Shown piece after piece: positions 1 to 8,584 of a DNA stretch of 51,444 nt (positions are counted from its first letter, which is position 1; every line of letters begins with the position of its first letter). A model generated the notes under the pieces. It was given only the letters and a program-made list of their open reading frames with translations, was not told the origin of the DNA and did not search any database. This DNA comes from Gemmatimonadota bacterium (GTDB taxonomy: Bacteria; Gemmatimonadota; Gemmatimonadetes; Longimicrobiales; Gaopeijiaceae): contig JAPPNN010000009.1 in assembly GCA_028873815.1 (NCBI GenBank), positions 1 to 51,444 of the forward strand, read 5' to 3'. A program made the translations under genes and the position numbers.

Positions 1-812
1 CTCGTAAGTTCAACATCCATGGGCAGATGCGAACTTACTTGCGTCCGCCCGACGGGCGCCCCGGCGATCTGCAGGATGCCCCCGAAGTTGGACTGGACCA
101 GCACCCCAACCCTGTATCCGCCGAGCGACGCGGGAAGCACGCGCGAACTGGTGCCGATCCCGCCCTTCCAACCGAACGCCGACGTTCCCGTGCCCGCTCC
201 GACCGCTCCCTCCTCGACGGGGCCGGTCGTGGCGCCGTCGAGCGCCGCCCTGACGTCGGCGGGGCCGATCGGACGATTGCGGATGTCGTTCAGGCCCCCG
301 TCGTTCGTCTCCCCGACGACGGGGTTTATGGACCGGACGCGCTCCATGCCCTCCATTTCCAGCGCCCATTCGACCATTGCATCGGCCGCTTTCCACACAC
401 ACAGGGTGCAGGTCAGCAGGATGGGCGTCTCCAGCTCGCCCAGTTCCCGGACCTGCGTGACGCCGAGCAGCTTGCCGAACCCGTTGGCGACGTGCATCGC
501 CGCCGGAACGCGGTCAAGGTACAGGTTGCCGCCGTGCGGCCGGATCGCCGTCACGCCGGTGCGGATGTCGTCGCCTTCGATCAGGGTCGCGTGCCCTACG
601 AGCACGCCGCCAACGTCGGTGATGGCGTTGTGCGGTCCGGGCTCGAAGATTCCGACGGTGATTCCCAGATCGCGGGCGCGAGGCCTGGTGGTTTGCTGAG
701 CCATGACGGATTCGAGGCAGGTGGTAGAGAGGATCAGGATCGCCCAGGCGAGGGGCATGGCACGGCTGTGCGATGCCGAGAGTTCGCGCCGTGATGCGGC
801 TTGCTGGAGCAT
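1..812 (-). CDS. P1-family (S58/DmpA-like) aminopeptidase, 3' end cut by window edge
   Basis: Probable secreted N-terminal nucleophile hydrolase of the DmpA/S58 family, which cleaves N-terminal residues from peptides or acts as an amidase. The sequence shows family hallmarks: an early NAITDVGGVLVGH segment, a TAIRPHGGN segment, NPVVGETND, then GAGTGTSAFGWKGGIGTSSR and VGVLVQSNFGG. The nucleophilic Ser that becomes the N-terminus of the beta chain in this family lies further downstream and is outside the window, so activity cannot be judged. The start at 812 has a GGAGG ribosome site five bases upstream. It gives an arginine-containing n-region and a hydrophobic stretch (LAWAILILSTTC) ending in VMAQQ, which looks like a signal peptide; in-frame ATGs at 758 and 704 are alternatives. 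It lies 26 bases downstream of the heme O synthase gene, likely in the same transcript. Confidence 0.85.
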   Translation of the reverse strand, partial: MLQQAASRRELSASHSRAMPLAWAILILSTTCLESVMAQQTTRPRARDLGITVGIFEPGPHNAITDVGGVLVGHATLIEGDDIRTGVTAIRPHGGNLYLDRVPAAMHVANGFGKLLGVTQVRELGELETPILLTCTLCVWKAADAMVEWALEMEGMERVRSINPVVGETNDGGLNDIRNRPIGPADVRAALDGATTGPVEEGAVGAGTGTSAFGWKGGIGTSSRVLPASLGGYRVGVLVQSNFGGILQIAGAPVGRTQVSSHLPMDVELT

Positions 813-838
813 TTCGGCCTCCGGGAGCAGGGGGATGA

Positions 839-1720
839 TCAGAAGGCCCCGGCGACCATGGTGCCGAGAAGCAGAGGGTGGTAGAGCAGCGAACCCACGA
901 ACACGCGATTGCAGTTTTGCCTTGTGGGGTTGCGCAGAAACGCCACGGAAACCGCAATCATCCCCGCACCGAGCAGGATCGCGGCTCCAAGGTAGGCGTT
1001 GCCGGCCATCCCCAGAACGGTGGGCAGGGTGCTTACCAGCGCCAGGAGTGCGGCGTACCCCACCATCAGTCCGGCGACCAGTCCCGCCGATCCCGGCGGA
1101 ATGAGCTGGAACCCGGCGCGCTCGTAGTCCGCCCGCAGATTCCACCCCAGGGCCAGGACGTGGATGAGTTGCCAGAGGAACAGGATGCCGAAGAGGGTCA
1201 CGCCGCGCGCGTCGATGTTCCCGGTATGGGCGGTCCAGCCAATGAGCACGGGCAGCGCGCCCGGAACCGCCCCGACCGGGGTCGCCAGCGGGGACCGCAG
1301 CTTGAGCGGCGTGTAGACCGCGTCGTAGAGGAGAGCCGCCACCGCCGTCACCAGCGCGGGCAGCCAGCCGAGCCAGAACCAGATGTGCCCCACTCCGGCG
1401 AGCAGCAGAACCCACCCGAAGAACCTGGCATGCGCTTCCGGGATTCTCCCGGAGGGGACCGGGCGGCCTCGGGTCCGAATCATGACGCCATCCGGCGCAC
1501 GCTCGAGGTACTGGTTCAGGGCAAGCGATCCGGCGGTGCTGAGCGAGGTGCCCAACACGAGGTGGAACAGATCGAAGTAGACGATATCGGGCAACGCGGC
1601 CACCAGGTAGCTGGCGACCGCGGTGAGCGCGACAAATCCCGTGATTCCGGGCTTGGTCAGCTCCACGTAGGCACCGGCCCACCCGCCGCCGGCTGCCTGA
1701 ATGCGCTCCTCTATGGTCAT
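839..1720 (-). CDS. ctaB: Protoheme IX farnesyltransferase (heme O synthase), UbiA family
   Basis: Integral membrane enzyme that farnesylates heme b to heme O for haem-copper terminal oxidases. The 293-residue product is normal for the family and has about eight to nine hydrophobic segments. The first polyprenyl-diphosphate-binding motif is the NQYLERAPDGVMIRTRGRP stretch (residues 69-87). The second conserved region is YTPLKLRSPLATPVGAVPG, followed by LPVLIGW, a signature of CyoE/CtaB rather than of other UbiA enzymes. One deviation is that the usual acidic pair of motif 1 reads E-x-x-P-D. The ATG at 1720 follows the SDR stop by 37 bases and no strong ribosome site is visible. No oxidase subunits are in view, so the partner oxidase is unknown. 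The family call is firm; the choice between the names cyoE and ctaB is conventional. Confidence 0.9.
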   Translation of the reverse strand: MTIEERIQAAGGGWAGAYVELTKPGITGFVALTAVASYLVAALPDIVYFDLFHLVLGTSLSTAGSLALNQYLERAPDGVMIRTRGRPVPSGRIPEAHARFFGWVLLLAGVGHIWFWLGWLPALVTAVAALLYDAVYTPLKLRSPLATPVGAVPGALPVLIGWTAHTGNIDARGVTLFGILFLWQLIHVLALGWNLRADYERAGFQLIPPGSAGLVAGLMVGYAALLALVSTLPTVLGMAGNAYLGAAILLGAGMIAVSVAFLRNPTRQNCNRVFVGSLLYHPLLLGTMVAGAF

Positions 1721-1757
1721 TGGCGAAGGCGTCCGCCGGCCGCACGAAACTCCCTCG

Positions 1758-2549
1758 TCATAACAGCCCCTGCACGAGCCCCCCGTCGATCTGCATGGTG
1801 TGTCCCGTAATGTAGGATGCGGCCTCGGACGCGAGGAACACGACCCCGTTCGCAAACTCTTCCGGCTTGCCGATCCGTCCGGCCGGGATGTCGGCGGCGA
1901 TCGCCTCGAGTGCGGCCTCGCGGGTCGTGCCCTGTGCTTCTGCCTGCGTGGCCAGAAGGGACTCGACCCGCGCGGTGTGGATGAAACCCGGGGCCGCCAC
2001 GTTGCAGAGAATCCCCTCGGCGGCCAGATCACGCGAGATGGTTTTGATGAACCCTACGACGCCCGGGCGCGCGGTGTTCGACAGCAGGAGATTCCTGACC
2101 GGCTGCTTTACCGCGACCGACGTGATGGCCACGATGCGTCCCCAGCCGTTCCTGCGCATCTCCGGCAGGGCGGCCAGCGTGAGCTGGACCGTCGACAGGA
2201 GATTGAGATCCACGGCCTTTCTGTACGCCTCCGGGGTGAAGTCGTCTACGCCGCCCGGCGGCGGGCCGCCAGCGTTGGCGACGAGGATGTCGAGGCGGCC
2301 GAACTCGGACGCCGTGCGCTCCACCAGCTGTGCGCAGAAGGTCTCGTCGGCCACGTCGCCGGCGACAGGCACGACGCTGCGGCCGGAGTCCCGCGTGATC
2401 TCGCTGGCCGTGGCCTTCAAGGCTCCGGGGGACCTCGAGTTGATGACGACATCGGCGCCCTCCCTGGCGAGCCGCTCCGCGACCGCGCGCCCGAGTCCCT
2501 TCGATGCGCCGGTGACGAGGGCAGCCCTATCTTTCAGTCCGAGGTCCAC
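1758..2549 (-). CDS. Atypical short-chain dehydrogenase/reductase (3-oxoacyl-ACP reductase-like)
   Basis: Rossmann-fold SDR of 263 residues with the cofactor motif TGASKGLG (residues 13-20), the NAG motif (ANAGG, residues 91-95) and a C-terminal YITGHTMQIDGG segment, so the fold is secure. The active site is unusual. Ser144 (AITSVAV) is present, but the position 13 residues later, normally the catalytic Tyr, is Ser157, and the Lys four further on is Arg161 (SNTAR in place of Y-x-x-x-K). This matches a known SDR-like subgroup of 3-oxoacyl-ACP-reductase-like proteins that lacks the canonical tetrad. The GTG start at 2549 is chosen because the fold begins immediately and a GGAGAA site lies upstream; no ATG fits. 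The substrate is unknown. It heads a minus-strand group with ctaB and the S58 peptidase. Confidence 0.85.
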   Translation of the reverse strand: MDLGLKDRAALVTGASKGLGRAVAERLAREGADVVINSRSPGALKATASEITRDSGRSVVPVAGDVADETFCAQLVERTASEFGRLDILVANAGGPPPGGVDDFTPEAYRKAVDLNLLSTVQLTLAALPEMRRNGWGRIVAITSVAVKQPVRNLLLSNTARPGVVGFIKTISRDLAAEGILCNVAAPGFIHTARVESLLATQAEAQGTTREAALEAIAADIPAGRIGKPEEFANGVVFLASEAASYITGHTMQIDGGLVQGLL

Positions 2550-2683
2550 GAGAACTTCTCCATTGGTAAGGACGGGTCGTTGGAAGATGCGCGGTCGTCG
2601 CCGGACGCGAAACTCTGCACCCGTCCCGGTTGTATGGAACGTATCCGCGGGAGAGCCGGCCACATCCGTACCCCCAGGCTGAA

Positions 2684-3343
2684 ATGAACGCTGCCGACGT
2701 AAGGAGCCGACGCCAGCAGGAACGGGCGATGTGGAGGCGAGGCCTGGTTGCATCGCTGCTCTTGCACCTGGCCGTGCTGCTGTTCGGGGACGGGCGGCCC
2801 ATTCCTCCGTCACCCTTTGCGGCTGCGGGGCCCAGGGCGGGCGACAACCGGGCCGCGGCGGGCGGGATGCAATCCCTCAACGTCATCGCTCCGCCCACCC
2901 GGCCGATCCGGCCTCCGGCGATTCCACTGCCCGTGGAGATCGAACTGGACATTGTCGACCTGGAAACGGAACCGGCCATCGAAATCGCGGCGCTGCTCGG
3001 GGAGCGGCCCGGGCCGCCCGGGCCACCGGGGCTGGAGACGGGAGACGGCGCGGGCGACGGCGGCACCGCCGAGGAGGGACTTCGACGGCTGATGCCGCCG
3101 ACGCCGCGCGGAATGATCATCCCCCCCGCGAACAGGAACCTCCGCGGGACTACGGTCGATGTATGGGTCTTTGTTGACGAGATCGGCCAGGTCGTCGCCG
3201 ACTCGACCCGCCTGGATCCGGCTACGCGCGACCGGGGGTTCAACCGCCAATTGATACGGGAAGCCGCCCAGTGGGTCTTCCGTCCCGGTACCCAGAACGG
3301 CGTGCCCGTGGCGGCGTGGTTCCGCTATACGATCAGCATGTAG
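2684..3343 (+). CDS. TonB-family C-terminal domain protein with N-terminal membrane anchor
   Basis: Product of 219 residues with the layout of an energy-transducing TonB-like protein. It has a charged N-terminus and one transmembrane helix (GLVASLLLHLAVLLF, about residues 20-34), then a long proline/glycine-rich linker that includes a PGPPGPPG stretch. A C-terminal beta-alpha-beta segment (about residues 157-219, starting TTVDVWVFVDEIGQVV) resembles the TonB C-terminal domain. By family role it would link the inner membrane to outer-membrane receptors, but no ExbB/ExbD is in the window, so coupling to the SusC receptors here is inference. The ATG at 2684 is preferred over an upstream ATG at 2630 because the charged residues and helix then sit at the usual distance and AGG precedes it. 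It is divergent from the SDR gene. Confidence 0.7.
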   Translation: MNAADVRSRRQQERAMWRRGLVASLLLHLAVLLFGDGRPIPPSPFAAAGPRAGDNRAAAGGMQSLNVIAPPTRPIRPPAIPLPVEIELDIVDLETEPAIEIAALLGERPGPPGPPGLETGDGAGDGGTAEEGLRRLMPPTPRGMIIPPANRNLRGTTVDVWVFVDEIGQVVADSTRLDPATRDRGFNRQLIREAAQWVFRPGTQNGVPVAAWFRYTISM

Positions 3344-3445
3344 CGATTCCGCGGGAGTGGCGACGGCCGTTACGGCTCGTGGTATCGCGCTACGTCCATT
3401 CACCGTTTTCGGGCGGCAGGGCCCGAGCCGTGCTAGGTTCCGGGA

Positions 3446-5014
3446 ATGCGACGTGCGGCCAAGCGGATTCTCTGGGTGGACGACGAGATCGATCTCCTCC
3501 GTCCCCACCTGCTCTTCCTCCAGCAGAGGGGCTACCATGTCGACGCCATTACGAACGGCGACGACGCGCTGGCCCTTCTCCGCGGGCACGCCTACGACCT
3601 CATCCTGCTGGACGAGCAGATGCCGGGCCGACGAGGCCTGGAGGTCCTCAGGCTGATCCGGCGCGACGACCCCTACGCACGCGTGGTCATGGTGACGAAG
3701 TCCGAAGAGGACCGCACGATGACCGAGGCGATCGGACGCCACGTGGAAGCCTACCTGGTGAAGCCCACGAGTCCCCGCCAGGTGCTTTCCGTGGTTACCC
3801 GCATCCTCGAAGGGTCCTCAATCCAGCAGCAGCGCGCGGCCCAGGACTTCGCGGCCCGGTGGCCGGCCCTGTCCCGGATGCGCGAGCGCGCGTCCAGTGC
3901 CTCGGCGTTCGCACGCGTGTATCAGGAGCTTGTCGACTGGCACCTGTGGCTCGAGCGGTCCGGCGAAACCGGCCTTCTCGGGACGGTAGAGTCGCTTCAG
4001 GAAGACCTGCGCCATGACTTCGGCCGCTGGGTAACGCGCGAGTATCCCCGCTGGATGAAGGGCGGTGCGGATCGTCCGGAGTTGTCGGTCGATGTGGTCG
4101 AGCGGCGCCTGCTCCCGCTACTGGGCGGGGATCCGGTCTACTTTGTGGTCCTGGACTGCATGCGCCTGGATCAATGGCGCGCCATTTCGCCGCTGATCGG
4201 CGAGTATTTCGACGTTGATGAAGGGTATCACTACTCGATCCTGCCCACCGCCACGCCCTATGCCCGCAATGCCATCTTCTCGGGGTTGTTCCCGGACGAG
4301 ATCGCCCGCGCGCGGCCGCAGTGGTGGGATGCCTCGGATGACGAAGGGTCGCTGAACGCATTCGAGGACGAACTGCTGAGGGAACAACTGCGTCGACTCA
4401 CGGGACGCGCGGTTCCGGTCCACTACGAGAAGGTCTTCACCGACCGCAACGAGGCGCAGGTGCGGGGTCGGCTCAGGTCCGCCGCCAGGGTCAAGGGCGG
4501 TGTGATCGCCGTGGTTTTCAACTTCGTGGACCTGATGACCCACGGACGCTCCGAGTCTCCCATTCTGATGGAGGTCGCCAAGGACGAGGCGGCGCTCAGG
4601 CAGCTGACACGCTCCTGGTTCGAGCGTTCGACGGCCTTCGCCGTGCTGAAGGAAGCATCGGCCCAGGGGCACCGAGTGGTGCTGACCACCGACCACGGAT
4701 CGATTCACTGCCGCCGTCCCGCGACCATCTACGCGCGCAAGGGCGCGAGCACCAGCTTGCGCTACAAGATGGGAAACGACTTGCGAGCGCAGGATCCGAG
4801 CTCCGCTTTCACCACAAAGCGCGCATCCGACCTGCGGCTTCCGCGCGGAAGCCTGCGGATGACCTACATGGTCGCGCTGGACGACTGTTTTTTCGTCTAC
4901 CCCACCAAGCTGCGCGAACACCAGCGACGCTACCGCAACTCCTTCCTGCACGGGGGCATATCGCCGGAAGAGATGATCGTGCCGGTCGCGGTGCTGCGGC
5001 CCCGGCCCCGCTGA
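3446..5014 (+). CDS. porX: PorX-like response regulator with PglZ domain
   Basis: Two-domain regulator of 522 residues. Residues 1-120 are a CheY-like receiver with the acidic pair Asp12/Asp13, phosphoacceptor Asp56 (LILLDEQMPG), Thr84 and Lys106. Residues 220-500 are a PglZ/alkaline-phosphatase-superfamily domain with candidate metal ligands and nucleophile at Asp237 (VVLDCMR), Thr268/Thr270 (PTATPYARN), Asp362 and His366 (FVDLMTHGR), Asp416-His417 (TTDHGS) and His421. This architecture and length match PorX, which in Bacteroidota works with the kinase PorY to control the type 9 secretion system and whose PglZ domain is a phosphodiesterase acting on oligonucleotides. No type 9 component or histidine kinase is visible here. 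The ABC exporter gene starts 22 bases downstream, so this regulator is probably co-transcribed with the envelope cassette. The symbol rests on architecture, not on shown orthology. Confidence 0.85.
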   Translation: MRRAAKRILWVDDEIDLLRPHLLFLQQRGYHVDAITNGDDALALLRGHAYDLILLDEQMPGRRGLEVLRLIRRDDPYARVVMVTKSEEDRTMTEAIGRHVEAYLVKPTSPRQVLSVVTRILEGSSIQQQRAAQDFAARWPALSRMRERASSASAFARVYQELVDWHLWLERSGETGLLGTVESLQEDLRHDFGRWVTREYPRWMKGGADRPELSVDVVERRLLPLLGGDPVYFVVLDCMRLDQWRAISPLIGEYFDVDEGYHYSILPTATPYARNAIFSGLFPDEIARARPQWWDASDDEGSLNAFEDELLREQLRRLTGRAVPVHYEKVFTDRNEAQVRGRLRSAARVKGGVIAVVFNFVDLMTHGRSESPILMEVAKDEAALRQLTRSWFERSTAFAVLKEASAQGHRVVLTTDHGSIHCRRPATIYARKGASTSLRYKMGNDLRAQDPSSAFTTKRASDLRLPRGSLRMTYMVALDDCFFVYPTKLREHQRRYRNSFLHGGISPEEMIVPVAVLRPRPR

Positions 5015-5036
5015 CGGTCGCCTGCCGGGGCCGGGC

Positions 5037-6848
5037 ATGACCATCTGGCGCAGGGTTCTCGCCTACCTCGCACCACATCGGGGTGTTCTGGTGTTGTCCG
5101 TGGCCGCAAGCGCCGCCTATTCCGCGCTCGACGCGTTCTCGTTCGTCCTGCTGATCCCGTTCCTGGGGACTGTGTTCGGCGAGAGCGGCGCGGCCGCGAC
5201 GGGCGGCGAGGCGCCGCCGCGGTTGGAACAGGCACTCGAGTTCACCGTGGGACGCTTCGTCGACCTCGAGGGCGATCCGCAAGCGGTCGTGGGCGGGATC
5301 ATCCTCTTCCTGCTCATGCTGGTGGCGCTGAAGAACGCGGTCGACTTCGCGCGCGCATGGCTCACCGCTCGGGTCGAGCAGGGGGTCGCGCGCGACCTGC
5401 GCAACCACGTGTACGGCCACCTCCTCGACCTTGACCTCGCCTTCTTTGCGAGGGTGCGCACGGGCCAGGTCGTTTCGCGTCTCACCCACGACGTGGAGCA
5501 GCTGCGCACCCTGGTCACCAGGGAACTCACCCGGACGGCGGCGGCGGTGCTGCAGTTCCTGGCGTGCCTCTACTGGATGATCGAGATCTCGGCCCGCCTG
5601 ACCGCGGCGGCCTTTGTCGTCGTCCCGCTTACCATGGTGATCTGGGGCCCTCTGGTGCGTCGCCTCCGGCGCGGCGACCGGCAGGTACTCGATCTGGCGG
5701 GCGTGGTCAGTTCGCACATTCAGGAGACCGTGTCGGCGATCCGTGTGGTAAAGTCCTCGTCGGCCGAACCGATCGAGCGGCGTCGCTTCCGCAACCTGAC
5801 CCGCGCATACTTCGACGCTTTCCTGCGCACTGTCCGCCTGCGGGCCCTCGCGGGTCCGATCACCGAGGTCCTGGTGGTCGCGGGCACGGCGATCCTCCTC
5901 TGGTACGGGGCCAGCATGGTGGTGGTGGACGGCACTCTATCGGGGGCGGCCTTCCTCGGATTCATCCTGCTCAGCACGCGCCTGTATTCGCCGGTCAAGT
6001 ATCTCAGCAAGCTGCCCGCGCTGATTCAGCCCGGCCTGGCTGGGGCGGAGCGGGTCTTCGAGTTCCTCGATGCCCCCGCCGAGACCAAGGACCGGGACAG
6101 AGTCCGGGAGTTCACGGGCGTCGAAAGGGAAGTCCGGTACCGGGGCGTGTCCATGGAATACCGGACGGGCGACCGGGTACTCAGAGACGTGGACTTCCGC
6201 GTGCCCGCCGGTTCCGTCGTGGCGCTGGTGGGACCGAGCGGCGCCGGGAAGACGACCATCGTGGACCTCCTCGCCCGCTTCTACGATCCCGTGAGCGGCG
6301 CGGTTGAAATCGATGGCACGGACGTGCGGGAATTCCGGCTGGCGTCGTTGCGGGCGGGTCTCGGCGTCGTGTCGCAGGACACGGTTCTCTTCCACGACAC
6401 GGTGCGCGCCAACATCGCGTACGGGACGCGGGGGGCTTCGGCGGACGAGGTCGAGAAGGCGGCACGGGCGGCCCGCGCCCACGATTTCATCACCACTCTG
6501 CCGGACGGCTACGAAACGGTCGTGGGGGAGCGGGGGACCAAGCTGTCGGGTGGACAGCGCCAGCGGATCGCGATCGGGCGGGCCGTGCTCCGCAACCCGC
6601 CGATCCTGATTCTCGACGAGGCGACGAGTGCGCTCGACACGGAGTCGGAACGCCTTGTGCAGGAAGCGATGGAGCGGCTCCTGGAGGGTCGCACGGTCTT
6701 CGTTGTCGCGCACCGCCTCTCGACGATCCGGCGTGCCGACCTGATCGTCGTCGTCGACGGTGGCCGCGTAGTGCAGCAGGGTACCCATGCCACCCTGATG
6801 GAGGAGGGTGGCCTGTACCGGCGGTTGCGGGAGCTGCAATTCCAGTGA
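5037..6848 (+). CDS. MsbA-like ABC exporter (fused transmembrane and ATPase domains)
   Basis: Half-transporter of 603 residues that should act as a homodimer exporting a lipid or other amphipathic substrate across the inner membrane. Residues 1-330 form a six-helix exporter domain (first helix about 16-45). The ATPase domain carries Walker A GPSGAGKT (399-406), a Q-loop (VVSQDTVLF), the signature LSGGQ (503-507), Walker B ILILDEATSALD and the H-loop VVAHRLST. Its stop overlaps the GTG start of the acyltransferase (GTGA), showing translational coupling. An MsbA-like transporter followed by an LpxL-like acyltransferase suggests lipid A or another glycolipid as substrate. That is inference from neighbours, and peptide or polysaccharide export cannot be excluded. 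Confidence 0.88.
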   Translation: MTIWRRVLAYLAPHRGVLVLSVAASAAYSALDAFSFVLLIPFLGTVFGESGAAATGGEAPPRLEQALEFTVGRFVDLEGDPQAVVGGIILFLLMLVALKNAVDFARAWLTARVEQGVARDLRNHVYGHLLDLDLAFFARVRTGQVVSRLTHDVEQLRTLVTRELTRTAAAVLQFLACLYWMIEISARLTAAAFVVVPLTMVIWGPLVRRLRRGDRQVLDLAGVVSSHIQETVSAIRVVKSSSAEPIERRRFRNLTRAYFDAFLRTVRLRALAGPITEVLVVAGTAILLWYGASMVVVDGTLSGAAFLGFILLSTRLYSPVKYLSKLPALIQPGLAGAERVFEFLDAPAETKDRDRVREFTGVEREVRYRGVSMEYRTGDRVLRDVDFRVPAGSVVALVGPSGAGKTTIVDLLARFYDPVSGAVEIDGTDVREFRLASLRAGLGVVSQDTVLFHDTVRANIAYGTRGASADEVEKAARAARAHDFITTLPDGYETVVGERGTKLSGGQRQRIAIGRAVLRNPPILILDEATSALDTESERLVQEAMERLLEGRTVFVVAHRLSTIRRADLIVVVDGGRVVQQGTHATLMEEGGLYRRLRELQFQ

Positions 6849-7780
6849 GTGCGCGAAGCGCCGTACCGCTCCGGCGCAGGTTTCGGCACCGTCTGGAGTT
6901 CGCCCTGGTGCGCGTGGTGGCGGCCGTTTGCGGTGGCCTGCCCGCCGTGGTGGCCGACCGTGCGGGAGCGCTGCTCGGGTGGGTGGCCGCGCGGGTGGGG
7001 CGTCCCCGGTGGGGGGTGGTGATGAGCCAGTTGCGATTGGCGTTCCCGGATGCGACGGAAGGGTGGCGGCGCACCGTGGGGCGGCGCAGCTATGCGCATT
7101 TCGGGCGTGAGGCGGTGGCCATGTTCCGCCTGGCGGGAGCCAGCCGCGCCGAGATTCTGAAGCGGACCCGGCTGGTGGGGCGGGAGCTGCTGGAGAAAGC
7201 CGCGCGCGAGGGCCGCGGGGTCATGGTTGTAAGCGGACACCTCGGCAACTGGGAGGTAGGCGCGGCAGGCGTGGTGGCGCGCGGCTTTCCGATGGACATC
7301 ATCGTAGCGCGGCAGCGCAATCGTCACTTCGACCGGTATCTGACCCGGGCGCGCGAAAGACTGGGCGTGGGCGTGATCCCGCGGGGGGACGCGCCACGCG
7401 GGGCGCTGGCGTCGCTGAAGGCGGGCCGCGTCGTGGGGCTCATGGGTGACCAGGACGCGAGGGCGGCGGGGGTGTTCGTGGACTTCTTCGGGCGGCCAGC
7501 GTCGACGGCCCGCGGTCCCGCCGTGCTGTCCATGCGCGCCGGAGTGGTACTGGCGACGTTCTGCGCGATCCGGCTGCCTGGCTGGAGGCCGCGCTACGAG
7601 GTGCGTATCGAAGCGGTCCCCGAGGTGGAGCCGGGAATTGATCGTGCGGCGGCGGTCATGACGCTGACGCGGGCGTTCACGAGCCGTCTGGAAGAGCAGG
7701 TCCGGAAGCAACCGTGCCAGTACTTCTGGCATCATAGGCGTTGGAAGACACCGCCACCTGAAGAAGACACGCCGCCTTGA
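6845..7780 (+). CDS. LpxL/HtrB-like lysophospholipid acyltransferase
   Basis: Inner-membrane-associated acyltransferase of 311 residues in the LpxL/HtrB (lipid A late acyltransferase) family. The catalytic H-x4-E motif is visible as GHLGNWE (His132, Glu137), followed by a basic RQRNRHFDRYL segment and VVGLMGDQDARAAGVFVDFFG, the usual acceptor-side block. The N-terminus has a basic stretch and a hydrophobic anchor. The C-terminal WHHRRWKT resembles the conserved end of the family. The GTG start lies inside the exporter stop codon, so the two are translationally coupled. Whether the acceptor is lipid A or another lipid is not decidable from sequence; no lpxA/B/C/D is in view. Confidence 0.88.
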   Translation: MSARSAVPLRRRFRHRLEFALVRVVAAVCGGLPAVVADRAGALLGWVAARVGRPRWGVVMSQLRLAFPDATEGWRRTVGRRSYAHFGREAVAMFRLAGASRAEILKRTRLVGRELLEKAAREGRGVMVVSGHLGNWEVGAAGVVARGFPMDIIVARQRNRHFDRYLTRARERLGVGVIPRGDAPRGALASLKAGRVVGLMGDQDARAAGVFVDFFGRPASTARGPAVLSMRAGVVLATFCAIRLPGWRPRYEVRIEAVPEVEPGIDRAAAVMTLTRAFTSRLEEQVRKQPCQYFWHHRRWKTPPPEEDTPP

Positions 7781-7831
7781 AGCGTTTGGTGTAGATTCAT
7801 TCTCCACCCATCCGACCCGACTCCAGGACCC

Positions 7832-8584
7832 ATGATCCATATCTGTATCCCCTGCAGGGACGAGGACCGCACCATCGGCGTGCTCCTGTGGAAGATCCGG
7901 AACGTCATGGCGACGCTGGGGCGCGACTTCCACGTCCTCGTGCTCGACGACGCCTCCCGGGACGGGACCCGGGCGCTGCTGGAGAAGTACAAGCGAGTGA
8001 TGCCGCTGACCGTGCTCACCGAGCGGCGACCTATCGGGTACGGTCGCGCCACTGAGAAGCTGTTGAGGGCGGCCGCCGACCGGACACGCTACCCGAAGCG
8101 GGACGCGATCGTCACCATGCAGGGCGATTTCACGGAGCACCCGGAGCACCTCCGCGCGCTGATCAGAACCTTCGAGGGGGGCGCGGACATCGTGGCGGGC
8201 GAAGCCGCGGCGGTCGCGGGGGACGTACCGCACCGCATTCGTTTCGCGCGTTGGCTGGGTGGCATGGCAATCGGCCGGATGGTGTCCGGAAAGTCCGGTG
8301 GCGATTGGCTTGCCGGGTTGCGCGCATACAGGGTCGTCGTCGTCAGGAAGGCGATCCGGGAGGCCGGCGACCGGCGTCTGGTCAGCACCGACGGGTGGGC
8401 CGCCAACGCGGAGTTGATGAAGGTGCTGACCCCTTACGCGCGCCGGGTCGCGCACGTGCCGCTCACTCGGCGATACGACCTCCGGCCGCGCCGCACGAGG
8501 GTTCGCATCGTGCCGACACTGCGCCATATTCTGCGGCTGCGAAAGGCCGCTCCGCTGGAGGCGAAACGACATGGCGCGGCCTAG
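7832..8584 (+). CDS. Family 2 glycosyltransferase (DPM1-like)
   Basis: Cytoplasmic GT-A fold glycosyltransferase of 250 residues. The N-terminal strand and loop HICIPCRDEDRTIG and the LVLDDASRDGT motif (sugar-nucleotide binding) are clear. The segment TMQGDFTEHPEHL occupies the place of the DxD-containing DADLQHPP motif of dolichyl-phosphate-mannose-synthase-like enzymes, with Gly-Asp in place of Asp-x-Asp. No transmembrane segment is seen. It begins 51 bases after the acyltransferase, with AGGA just before the ATG, and overlaps the next gene by 14 bases. The context suggests building of a cell-envelope glycolipid; donor and acceptor are unknown. Confidence 0.85.
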   Translation: MIHICIPCRDEDRTIGVLLWKIRNVMATLGRDFHVLVLDDASRDGTRALLEKYKRVMPLTVLTERRPIGYGRATEKLLRAAADRTRYPKRDAIVTMQGDFTEHPEHLRALIRTFEGGADIVAGEAAAVAGDVPHRIRFARWLGGMAIGRMVSGKSGGDWLAGLRAYRVVVVRKAIREAGDRRLVSTDGWAANAELMKVLTPYARRVAHVPLTRRYDLRPRRTRVRIVPTLRHILRLRKAAPLEAKRHGAA

